The notes beneath the pieces were generated by a model. It saw only the letters and a program-made list of their open reading frames with translations. It had not been told where the DNA came from and searched no databases. A DNA stretch of 25,593 bases from Lysobacter sp. (GTDB lineage: Bacteria > Pseudomonadota > Gammaproteobacteria > Xanthomonadales > Xanthomonadaceae), in contig JASLDW010000077.1 in assembly GCA_030151365.1 (NCBI GenBank), positions 1 to 25,593 of the forward strand, given 5' to 3'. Made by a program: the position numbers and the translations under genes. Of this stretch, positions 6,852-14,817 are shown one piece after another; the stretch's first letter is position 1, and each line of letters opens with the position of its first letter.

Positions 6852-9647
6852 ATGATGCAGTTGAAGCGGAACATGCTGAGCGTGGCGCTGGTGACGGCGA
6901 TCGGAATGGTGGCGACCGCGGCGCAAGCCCAGTCCACTGCCAACGACACGACGGCGACGCAGGATGCGAAGAAGAAGACCGACGAGAAGAACGTCCTCGA
7001 TTCGGTTGTGGTGACCGGCATCCGCCGCGGCATCGAAGGCGCCATCACGACCAAGAAGAACGCGACGTCGATCGTCGAAGCCGTCTCCGCGGAAGACATC
7101 GGCAAGTTGCCCGACGTCTCGATCGCCGAATCGATCGCGCGCCTGCCGGGCCTGTCGGCCCAGCGCGTTGCCGGTCGTGCCCAGGTGGTCAGCGTGCGCG
7201 GCCTGTCGCCGGACTTCTCGACCACGCTGCTCAATGGCCGCGAAATGGTCAGCACCGGCGACAATCGCAGCGTCGAGTTCGACCAGTATCCGTCTGAACT
7301 GATGGCGGGCGTCACTGTCTACAAGACGCCGGATGCCGGTCTCGTCGGCCAGGGTCTGTCGGGCACCATCGACATGCGCACCGTGCGCCCGCTCGATTTC
7401 TCCAAGCCGGTGACGGCGATCGGCGTGCGTGGCCAGCACAATTCGCTGGGATACGCCGGTGGCCGCAGCGCCAATGGCAACCGCTTCAACGCCAGCTACA
7501 TCGGCCAGTTCTTCGATCGCAAGTTCGGCCTGGCGATCGGCTTCACGCACTCGCAGAATCCGGTCCAGGAAGAACAGGTCGGTTTGTACGAGCCGTGGGA
7601 GCCGATCGGCCCGACTTGGCGCCCCGGCGTCCCGTCCGGTGCCGGATGCCCAGCCAGTGGGAGCAATTGCACCTACTATTCAGAAGGCATCAAGGCACTG
7701 CGCCGCACCGGCTACGACAAGCGCAATGCCGTGATGGCGACGCTGGAATTCCGTCCTTCGTCGACATGGACCAGCACGCTCGACATGTTCTACACCAAGG
7801 CCAAGCACGAGGACACCGCGAACCAGTGGGAGGTCAATCTCGGTGACTACAACGGCGGTTACGGCACCATCAACATCACCAATCCGGTGATCAACGGCAA
7901 CCACACCTTCGAAGGTGGCACAGTCGCCAATCTGTATCCACTGGTGCGCGGCATGTACGACAAGCGCGAAGACACCATCAAGGCATTCGGCTGGCACAAC
8001 GATTTCAACCTCGGCAAGACCAAGCTGTTCACCGACCTGAGTTATTCACGCGCCGATCGCCAGGAACTCGAACTCGAAAACAACACGCAGCTGTATCCGG
8101 TGCCTCAGCTTGACACGGTGAAGCTTGCCTACAGCAGCAACGGTTTCTCGCAGATCAACCCGAGCCTGAGCTACATCGATCCGTCGAAGCTCTATCTGAA
8201 CAACACCATCTATGGTTCGGGATATGGCAAGGTGCCGCAGGTGCATGACACCCTGAAGAGCGCCAAGATCGGTGCTTCTTTCGGCGTGCCGGCATCGCTG
8301 GACAAGTGGTTCTCCGATTTCGAAGTCGGCCTGAACTATGCCGATCGCGAAAAGAACAAGAGCCAGCCGGAAGGCAACATCAATCTTGGCGCACAAGGTC
8401 CGACCGCGATCGCTCCCGATCTGCAATACGGCCAGGTCAACCTGGGCTTTGCCGGCCTTGGTTATATCCCGTCGTGGAACGTGCCGGGCGCGGTCGCGCG
8501 CTACATGGTGTTTGCTCCGGCCATCAATCAGACCTATCTCTACGCGAAGACCTGGTCACTGTCCGAAAAGATCACGACGGCATACTTCAAGGCCAATATC
8601 GATGCCCAGCTTGGGAGCGACGTTTCGCTTCGCGGCAACATCGGCTTGCAGGTCCAGCACGTCGACCAGTCGTCGAAAGCCAATTCGGTGACCCTGATCA
8701 ATGGTGTCCTGCCAATCACGCGGGGTGCGAAATACAACGAAGTACTGCCGAGCATGAACCTGGCTTTCATGTTCCCGCATGATCAGGCATTGCGATTCGC
8801 ACTTGCCAAGCAGTCCGCGCGCCCGCGCATGGACGACATGAACGCCAGCGCCAGCGCCGGCGTCGACACCACTACGGGAAAGACGAATGGTGGTGGCGGC
8901 AATCCCGAACTGAAGCCCTGGCGCGCCAATGCCCTCGATATTTCCTACGAGAAGTATTTCGGGACCAAGGCTTATGTCTCCGCTGCGTACTACTACAAGC
9001 AGCTGACCAGCTACATTTTCAACCAGACGCAGGATGGTTATGACTGGTCCGCATATTTGGTCGGATATGTTCCTCCGGTCGGAATGACCGCGCCTGTGCA
9101 GCCGATTGGCAACTACACCGCGCCCATGAACGGCAAGGGCGGCAAGATGCAGGGCCTCGAGTTGACCGCGTCGCTGCCGTTCGAGATGTTCACGCCGGTA
9201 CTGAAGGGCTTTGGCGTGACCGCCAGCGCCAGCTTCAACGACAGCAGCATCAGGATCCCGCCGCCGGCTGGCACCACGTCCAGCGTGGGCAACAACCCGA
9301 TCGCATTGCCGGGCCTGTCCAAGCGTGTGTACAACGCGACGCTGTACTACGAACGCAACGGATTCGAGGCTCGAGTCAGCCAGCGCCGCCGTTCCGACTT
9401 CATCGGTGAAATCGGCAATTTCGACGGCAACCGGACGCTGCGTTACGTGGTGGGCGAAAACATCACCGATGCCCAGGTCAGCTACAACTTCAGCGAGGGG
9501 TCGACGTTCAAGGGGCTGAGCCTGCTGCTGCAGGCGACCAACCTGACCAACTCCGCCTATCGCACTTATGCGCAGACCAAGGATCGTCCGCTGGAATACA
9601 TCAAGTGGGGTCGCACGATCCTGTTGGGCGCCAGCTACAAGTTCTGA
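6852..9647 (+). CDS. TonB-dependent receptor, Xanthomonas/Caulobacter oligosaccharide type
   Basis: The 931-residue product starts MMQLKRNMLSVAL with a signal peptide ending AQAQ. GGAG at 6842-6845 lies six bases before this ATG and nine before the next one. The plug domain reads VVVTGIRRGIEGAI, IGKLPDVSIAESIARLPG and VSVRGLSPDFSTTLLNGREM, the hallmarks of the TonB-Xanth-Caul receptor family that includes Caulobacter MalA. The beta-barrel follows and ends in an aromatic (ASYKF), as outer-membrane proteins do. It should import maltodextrin-like oligosaccharides through the outer membrane, powered by TonB-ExbBD encoded elsewhere. The substrate is inferred from the GH13, GH97 and MFS genes upstream and from the shared operator. 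An intrinsic terminator follows. Confidence 0.93.
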   Translation: MMQLKRNMLSVALVTAIGMVATAAQAQSTANDTTATQDAKKKTDEKNVLDSVVVTGIRRGIEGAITTKKNATSIVEAVSAEDIGKLPDVSIAESIARLPGLSAQRVAGRAQVVSVRGLSPDFSTTLLNGREMVSTGDNRSVEFDQYPSELMAGVTVYKTPDAGLVGQGLSGTIDMRTVRPLDFSKPVTAIGVRGQHNSLGYAGGRSANGNRFNASYIGQFFDRKFGLAIGFTHSQNPVQEEQVGLYEPWEPIGPTWRPGVPSGAGCPASGSNCTYYSEGIKALRRTGYDKRNAVMATLEFRPSSTWTSTLDMFYTKAKHEDTANQWEVNLGDYNGGYGTINITNPVINGNHTFEGGTVANLYPLVRGMYDKREDTIKAFGWHNDFNLGKTKLFTDLSYSRADRQELELENNTQLYPVPQLDTVKLAYSSNGFSQINPSLSYIDPSKLYLNNTIYGSGYGKVPQVHDTLKSAKIGASFGVPASLDKWFSDFEVGLNYADREKNKSQPEGNINLGAQGPTAIAPDLQYGQVNLGFAGLGYIPSWNVPGAVARYMVFAPAINQTYLYAKTWSLSEKITTAYFKANIDAQLGSDVSLRGNIGLQVQHVDQSSKANSVTLINGVLPITRGAKYNEVLPSMNLAFMFPHDQALRFALAKQSARPRMDDMNASASAGVDTTTGKTNGGGGNPELKPWRANALDISYEKYFGTKAYVSAAYYYKQLTSYIFNQTQDGYDWSAYLVGYVPPVGMTAPVQPIGNYTAPMNGKGGKMQGLELTASLPFEMFTPVLKGFGVTASASFNDSSIRIPPPAGTTSSVGNNPIALPGLSKRVYNATLYYERNGFEARVSQRRRSDFIGEIGNFDGNRTLRYVVGENITDAQVSYNFSEGSTFKGLSLLLQATNLTNSAYRTYAQTKDRPLEYIKWGRTILLGASYKF

Positions 9648-9670
9648 CCTCGCACCACGCTGCAACCGGA

Positions 9671-9704
9671 AACCCCGTCGCTCGCGCGACGGGGTTTTCT
9701 TTTG
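9671..9704 (+). terminator. Rho-independent terminator of the receptor operon
   Basis: An 11-bp perfect stem, AACCCCGTCGC with GCGACGGGGTT, has a 4-base loop (TCGC) and runs into TTCTTTT. It lies 23 bases after the receptor stop. The leftward dinB transcript would also cross it, but the U-tract on that side is weaker. Confidence 0.93.
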
Positions 9705-9736
9705 GGAGACGCGCCTGATGAAGGACGGTTGCCCGT

Positions 9737-10825
9737 TCAATCCATCTCGAACAATTCGTCCTGTGGAACGTCGCCCTGGTCGATGAACCCGGAAACGCCG
9801 ACGCCAACCAGCCGGTAAAGGGTATCCGCGGGCAGCGCGACGCGCTCGCGCAAACGCACTGCGACGATGGCCAGCGCATGGGCATCGCTCGGGAACGGCA
9901 ATTCGGTCAGCGAGCGGGTGAGGGTGCGGAAATCTCCGGTCTTGAGCTTGAGCACCACGGTGCGGGCGTGGCGATCCGGATGCCGGCGGCGTTCGCGCTG
10001 GTACGCCGCCCAGGTTTTCTCGGCGAGGCGATGGATGTGTTCCTCCAGCGCGTGCAGCGGCAGGTCTTGCGGGAAGGTGTCCTCCGCGGAAATCTGCAAG
10101 GTGGGTCGTTCAGGACTGACGCTGCGTTCGTCGATGCCGTGGGCGAGCTCGTGCAGGCGACGTCCCCAGCGACCGAAATGCGCTTCCATCGTTTCGACAT
10201 CGACCGCGCGCACGTCGGCGCAGGTATGCAGCCCCAGTTCGCCGAGCCGCCCTTCTGTCACCTTGCCGACGCCGGGGAGTCGTCCCAGCGGCAGCGCGGC
10301 GACGAAGGCATCGACCATCGAGGGCTTGAGCACGAAGATTCCATCGGGCTTGTTCCAGTCGCTGGCGATCTTGGCGAGGAATTTGTTGGGCGCGACGCCC
10401 GCCGATGCCGTCAGCGACAGTTCCTCGCGAATGTCGGCGCGGATCGATTCGGCGATCGCGGTGGCGCTGCCGAGGTCGCGCTTGGGCACAGTGACGTCGA
10501 GATAGGCTTCATCCAGCGACAAGGGTTCGATCAGGTCGGTGTGACGCGCGAAGATCGTCCGGACATGGTGCGACACCGCCTTGTAGCGGGTGAAGTCGGG
10601 AGGCACGAACACCGCATCGGGGCACAGGCGTTCCGCGCGCACCGCAGGCATCGCCGAACGCACGCCGAACTTGCGCGCTTCATAGCTGGCGGCGCACACC
10701 ACCGAGCGGCTGCCGCGCCAGGCCACCACGACCGGGCGTCCGCGCAGGGCGGGATCGTCGCGCTGTTCCACCGACGCGTAGAACGCGTCCATGTCGACGT
10801 GGATGATCTTGCGCGGGGTGCTCAC
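9737..10825 (-). CDS. dinB: DNA polymerase IV (Y-family translesion polymerase)
   Basis: The 362-residue product has the DinB signatures: IIHVDMDAFYASVE with metal ligand D11, and SLDEAYLD with catalytic D105 and E106. The little-finger domain follows, and the extreme C-terminus has QDELF, a QxxLF beta-clamp binding motif. The length is normal for the family. The start codon is GTG, placed by homology six residues before the conserved HVDMDAFY block; no Shine-Dalgarno precedes it. A TAAAAT box ends six bases before the GTG, suggesting a leaderless message. No LexA-type box was recognised. The enzyme extends damaged or mismatched primers in the cytoplasm and is not functionally linked to its neighbours. 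The upstream permease gene on the same strand ends 16 bases before it. Confidence 0.96.
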   Translation of the reverse strand: MSTPRKIIHVDMDAFYASVEQRDDPALRGRPVVVAWRGSRSVVCAASYEARKFGVRSAMPAVRAERLCPDAVFVPPDFTRYKAVSHHVRTIFARHTDLIEPLSLDEAYLDVTVPKRDLGSATAIAESIRADIREELSLTASAGVAPNKFLAKIASDWNKPDGIFVLKPSMVDAFVAALPLGRLPGVGKVTEGRLGELGLHTCADVRAVDVETMEAHFGRWGRRLHELAHGIDERSVSPERPTLQISAEDTFPQDLPLHALEEHIHRLAEKTWAAYQRERRRHPDRHARTVVLKLKTGDFRTLTRSLTELPFPSDAHALAIVAVRLRERVALPADTLYRLVGVGVSGFIDQGDVPQDELFEMD

Positions 10826-10831
10826 CCCGGT

Positions 10832-10837
10832 ATTTTA
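10832..10837 (-). promoter_or_regulatory. Possible dinB -10 element (TAAAAT)
   Basis: On the minus strand TAAAAT is followed by six bases and then the GTG start codon of dinB, which places the expected transcription start at or next to the start codon. The -35 would lie within the end of the permease gene. Confidence 0.35.
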
Positions 10838-10841
10838 GGCC

Positions 10842-12245
10842 TCAAACCAGCCCGGTCAGCGCATACAGCACGATCACCACGAAGACCGCGAATGTCTTCA
10901 CCAGGGTGATCGCAAAAATGTCCTTGTAGGACTGGCGGTGGCTGAGCCCGGTCACCGCCAGCAGCGTGATCACCGCGCCGTTGTGCGGCAGCGTGTCCAT
11001 GCCGCCCGATGCCATTGCCGCGACACGGTGCAGGACTTCCATCGGGATGCCGGCGGCTTGCGCATTGGTGATGAAGGTGTCCGCCATCGCCGCCAGCGCG
11101 ATGCTCATGCCGCCGGAAGCCGAGCCGGTGATGCCGGCGAGCGCGGTCACCGTGACCGCTTCGTTCACCAGTGGGTGCGGGATCGCCTTCAACGCGTTGG
11201 CGACGACGAGGAAACCGGGTAGGGCTGCGATCACCGCGCCGAAGCCGTATTCGCTGGCGGTATTCATTGCCGACAGCATTGCGCCACCGACCGCGGCCTT
11301 GCTGCCTTCGGCCAATTGCTTCATGACATCGCGCCAGGCGAACGCCAGCACGCAGAGGATGCCGAGCAGCAAGGCGCCCTCGACGGCCCAGATCGCCGCG
11401 ATCTTGGAGACTTCCTGCACCACCGGCGCCTGCTTGCCGATCACCGCAGGCGCGAAGCTGGTGGATGCGCCGTACCAGGCCGGGATCGCCGAGCTCAGCC
11501 ATTTGTTGGCGACACCGACCAGCAGCAGCGGCAGGATTGCGATCAGCGGATGCGCGAGTTTCTCGCCGGTGAACGCCGCCGGTTCGTTGCGCAGCTGGGC
11601 GGGATCGCCATAGCCTTCGCCTGCGCGCAATGCGGTGCGACGGCGCCATTCCAGGTACGTCATGCCGACCGCGAAGATGCAGATCGATCCGGCCAAGCCC
11701 AGCCACGGCGCGGCCCAGGTATCGGTCTTGAAGAAGGTGGTGGGGATGATGTTCTGGATCTGCGGCGTGCCGGGCAGGGCATCCATGGTGAAGGTGAAGG
11801 CGCCCAAGGCGATCGTGCCGGGGATCAGTCGCTTGGGGATGTCGCCCTGGCGGAACAGCTCGGCGGCGAACGGGTAGACCGCGAAAACCACGACGAACAG
11901 CGAGACGCCGCCATAGGTGAGCAGCGCGCAGACCAGCACGATGGCGAGCATGGCGCGGCTGGCCCCGACTATGCGGATGGTGGCGCTGACGATCGCGCGC
12001 GAAAAGCCGGAGATCTCGATCAGCTTGCCGAACACCGCGCCGAGCAGGAACACCGGGAAATAGTTCTTGAGGAAGCCGACCATCTTGTCCATGAAGAGGC
12101 CGCTGAACATCGGTGCGACCAGCGACGGATCGGTCAGCAGGACCGCCAGCAGGGCCGCGATGGGCGCGAACAGGATCACGCTGTAGCCGCGGTAGGCCAC
12201 GAACATCAGGAAACACAACGCGGCCAGCACGATCAGGAACGCCAT
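10842..12245 (-). CDS. GntP-family permease (sugar acid or hydroxy acid:H+ symporter)
   Basis: The 467-residue product is hydrophobic throughout with roughly 12 to 14 membrane segments. It shows GntP-family features: FGKLIEISGFSRAIV near residue 73, the TYGGVSLFVVVF segment, GAFTFTMDALPGTPQIQNIIPTTFF split around residue 160, and a late glycine-rich ITGSASGGMSIALAA followed by a SGGMDTLPHNGAV block. Family members carry gluconate, other aldonates, glycerate or D-3-hydroxybutyrate with protons. Here the substrate is unassigned. It is divergent from the second TonB-dependent receptor across 159 bases, and 3-hydroxybutyrate genes lie 6.6 kb away, so a hydroxy acid is possible. The ATG at 12245 begins directly at the first helix; no clear ribosome site precedes it. 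Confidence 0.85.
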   Translation of the reverse strand: MAFLIVLAALCFLMFVAYRGYSVILFAPIAALLAVLLTDPSLVAPMFSGLFMDKMVGFLKNYFPVFLLGAVFGKLIEISGFSRAIVSATIRIVGASRAMLAIVLVCALLTYGGVSLFVVVFAVYPFAAELFRQGDIPKRLIPGTIALGAFTFTMDALPGTPQIQNIIPTTFFKTDTWAAPWLGLAGSICIFAVGMTYLEWRRRTALRAGEGYGDPAQLRNEPAAFTGEKLAHPLIAILPLLLVGVANKWLSSAIPAWYGASTSFAPAVIGKQAPVVQEVSKIAAIWAVEGALLLGILCVLAFAWRDVMKQLAEGSKAAVGGAMLSAMNTASEYGFGAVIAALPGFLVVANALKAIPHPLVNEAVTVTALAGITGSASGGMSIALAAMADTFITNAQAAGIPMEVLHRVAAMASGGMDTLPHNGAVITLLAVTGLSHRQSYKDIFAITLVKTFAVFVVIVLYALTGLV

Positions 12246-12404
12246 CGGGACATCCGGCAGGGAAACGTCCGTGGAGTGTGCGCAGTCACGCTCCGGCGCG
12301 CCCTTGTCCGAAGGTACGATGTGGCCGGCGCCGGCTTCCCCCTAGTCTGCACGCCATATCGGGGGAATCCGCTCCCGGCTGTCATCAGCGAGAGGAACAC
12401 ATCC
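12246..12404. promoter_or_regulatory. Divergent intergenic region with the receptor's ribosome binding site
   Basis: The region separates the GntP permease from the second TonB-dependent receptor. AGAGGAA at 12391-12397, seven bases before the ATG at 12405, is a good ribosome binding site. TACGAT (12315-12320) and TAGTCT (12343-12348) are -10-like candidates, both without a clear -35. The sugar operator found at 1935 and 6755 is not present here, so regulation is separate. Confidence 0.4.
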
Positions 12405-14678
12405 ATGCGCCGTACTTATCGTCACGCTCCACTTTGCCTCGCCATCGCGCTTGGCCTGGCCGGTCCGGCCGCCCATGCCCAGCAGGCGACGCAGGATGGC
12501 CAGCCGTCCGAACAGGCCAACAAGCAGCAGGCATCGGGCAATGGCGATCTCGGGTCGATCACGGTGACGGCGCGTCGCCGCGAGGAAACGCTGCAGGAAG
12601 TCCCGGTGGCGGTCACCGCGTTCACCTCGCAGGCGCTCGACAAGCTCAACGTGCAGGATCTCGGCGACCTCAAGGGCCAGGTGCCGAACCTCACCCTGTA
12701 TGCGGCGCGCGGTTCCAACACCACGATCACCGCCTATATCCGCGGCGTGGGCCAGTCCGATCCGCTGTGGGGCGTCGATCCCGGTGTCGGCATGTACATC
12801 GATGACGTTTACGTCGCGCGCCCGCAGGGTGCGTTGTTCGACCTGCTCGACGTCAACCGCGTCGAAGTGCTGCGCGGCCCGCAGGGCACGCTGTACGGCA
12901 AGAACACCATCGGTGGCGCGATCAAGTACGTGACCAAGCCGTTGGCGACCAACTTCAACGGCTTCGTGCAGGGCACGGTCGGCAACTACAACGAGCGCGA
13001 CCTCAAGTTCGCGGTCGGCGACGCCTTCGGCGATGCCAAGGCGCTGCGCGCGCGCCTGTCGATGGCCAAGCTCACCCGCGACGGCTTCGGCAAGAACCTG
13101 ACCAGCGGCAAGGACGTCAGCGACAAGGACATCTTCGCCTGGCGCCTTGCGGTCGGCGCCTACGTGACCGACAACTTCAACCTCCAGTTCGCCTACGACC
13201 ACACCGACGACCAGTCGGGTGTGCGCGGGGCGCAGATGCTGGCCCGGAACAATTGCCCCGCGGTGTTCCCGGAGTGCGCGAAGGCGGCGACCTATGCGCC
13301 GCTGGCCAGTCGCTACGACGTCCGCAACGGCATGCCCGACGTCAACCACACCAAGCTCGACGGCCTGTCGATGACGGCCAACTTCAAGCTCAACGAGAAC
13401 TGGTCAGGCAAGTACATTTGGGCCAAGCGCCAGTCGAACACCGAAACCAACATCGACTTCGACACGTTGCCGGCCAAGGTCGCCGACGTGAAGGCGTTCT
13501 ATCGCGACCACCAGACCAGCAACGAAATCCAGGTGAACTACGATGCCGGCGGCCGCGCCCGCGGCGTGATGGGCATCTATGCCTTCGACGGCGATGCCGG
13601 TGGCCAGGTGCTCAACAACTTCTACAACCTGTCGTTCGGCGACACCCGCGGCACCGTCTACACCAAGAGCACTGCGCTCTACGCCGACTGGACCTTCGAC
13701 CTGACCAGCAAGTTCAAGCTGGATGCCGGCGTGCGCTACACCGACGAGAAGAAGCACGCGATCGTCCACAACATCGGCTACACCGACGGCACGTTCACCA
13801 AGCCGAGCGGGGTGATCGCGGCCGATTTCGACAAGTCGATCGGCTTCAAGAACGTCTCGCCGAAGCTGTCGCTGGATTACCAGGTCACGCCCGGCGTGAT
13901 GGTGTACGGCCTTGCGTCGCGCGGCTTCAAGTCGGGCGGCTACAACATCCGCGCGCAATCGGTGGCGGTGCCGCGCTCGGCCGAGCCGTTCCGCGACGAG
14001 CGCGTGGACAGCCTGGAATTCGGCAGCAAGATGGCGCTGCTCGACCAGTCGCTGTTCCTCAACATGGCGTACTTCCACAACAAGTACAAGAACATCCAGC
14101 TGTCGGTGTTCACCGAATACACCACGCCGGCCAACACCAAGGCGTTCTTCGGCGACTTCACCAACGCCGGCCAAGGCACGGTCAGCGGTTTCGAATTCGA
14201 ATACCAGTGGCTGCCGAGCAAGCACTTCGCATTGACGGGCAACCTGTCCTGGCTGAACGCGAAGTTCGACGAGTACATGTACAAGAACATCAACATCGCG
14301 GCCCAGCAGAAGTTCACCAATGCACCGCATTTCTCGGGTGCGATCAATGCCGAATACCGCACCAGCCTCGGCGGCGCGGGCGACCTGACCGCACGCGTGA
14401 GCTACACGCGCCAGAGCAGCGTGGTGGCGACGACCGAAGTGGTGCATGACCCGGTGACCGGCGTCGACACGCAGCCGATCGAGCAGGGCGCTTACGGCCT
14501 GATCGGCGCCGGCGTGATCTGGAAACCGTCGAAGCCGTGGACGGTGTCGTTGCAGGGCAGCAATCTCAACAACACCAAATACCTCACCACCGGTTACGTG
14601 ATTCCGGCGCTCGGCGTCCGCACCGGTTTCTACGGCGCGCCGCGCCAGTACACGCTGTCCGTGCGTTACGACTTCTGA
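12405..14678 (+). CDS. TonB-dependent receptor, substrate unknown
   Basis: The 757-residue product starts MRRTYRHAPLCLAIALGLAG with a signal peptide ending AHAQ, followed by a Gln-rich linker and a TonB-box-like stretch (GSITVTARRREETLQEVP). The plug shows YIRGVGQSDPLWGVDPGVG, VEVLRGPQGTLYGKNTIGGA and other standard elements. The barrel ends with LSVRYDF, an outer-membrane terminal Phe. The start is fixed by AGAGGAA just upstream; the frame is open for another kilobase upstream, but that stretch is antisense to the permease. It differs clearly from the receptor at 6852 and belongs to the FecA/IroN-like group. Ligand unknown; the divergent permease is the only contextual clue. Confidence 0.92.
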   Translation: MRRTYRHAPLCLAIALGLAGPAAHAQQATQDGQPSEQANKQQASGNGDLGSITVTARRREETLQEVPVAVTAFTSQALDKLNVQDLGDLKGQVPNLTLYAARGSNTTITAYIRGVGQSDPLWGVDPGVGMYIDDVYVARPQGALFDLLDVNRVEVLRGPQGTLYGKNTIGGAIKYVTKPLATNFNGFVQGTVGNYNERDLKFAVGDAFGDAKALRARLSMAKLTRDGFGKNLTSGKDVSDKDIFAWRLAVGAYVTDNFNLQFAYDHTDDQSGVRGAQMLARNNCPAVFPECAKAATYAPLASRYDVRNGMPDVNHTKLDGLSMTANFKLNENWSGKYIWAKRQSNTETNIDFDTLPAKVADVKAFYRDHQTSNEIQVNYDAGGRARGVMGIYAFDGDAGGQVLNNFYNLSFGDTRGTVYTKSTALYADWTFDLTSKFKLDAGVRYTDEKKHAIVHNIGYTDGTFTKPSGVIAADFDKSIGFKNVSPKLSLDYQVTPGVMVYGLASRGFKSGGYNIRAQSVAVPRSAEPFRDERVDSLEFGSKMALLDQSLFLNMAYFHNKYKNIQLSVFTEYTTPANTKAFFGDFTNAGQGTVSGFEFEYQWLPSKHFALTGNLSWLNAKFDEYMYKNINIAAQQKFTNAPHFSGAINAEYRTSLGGAGDLTARVSYTRQSSVVATTEVVHDPVTGVDTQPIEQGAYGLIGAGVIWKPSKPWTVSLQGSNLNNTKYLTTGYVIPALGVRTGFYGAPRQYTLSVRYDF

Positions 14679-14692
14679 GGGGAGTCGCAGCC

Positions 14693-14734
14693 GGCCCGAC
14701 GCGACGCGGTGGATGCCCGCGTCGTGATCGGGCC
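14693..14734 (+). terminator. Strong hairpin after the second receptor (possible terminator)
   Basis: GGCCCGA (14693-14699) pairs with TCGGGCC (14728-14734), and CGACGCGG (14702-14709) pairs with CCGCGTCG (14717-14724), around a 7-base loop with a small internal bulge. There is no U-tract, so it may be a weak or Rho-assisted terminator or a 3'-end stabiliser. Confidence 0.45.
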
Positions 14735-14761
14735 CGGCATGCACTCACGGGGCGCAGGCCC

Positions 14762-14767
14762 TATCCT
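14762..14767 (+). promoter_or_regulatory. Possible -10 element of the sensor kinase gene (TATCCT)
   Basis: TATCCT lies about 50 bases before the kinase ATG and would give a leader of about 44 bases. That leader carries AGGA at 14807-14810 as ribosome binding site. The -35 is not evident. Confidence 0.3.
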
Positions 14768-14817
14768 CGACGGATGATCGCGCCACCACCCGTTCCATTC
14801 GCCAGCAGGAAGCCCGC

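Noticed and set aside
11316..12404. In-frame extension of the second receptor by about 360 codons
   Set aside because: The extension is antisense to the GntP permease. The signal peptide and ribosome site place the true start at 12405.
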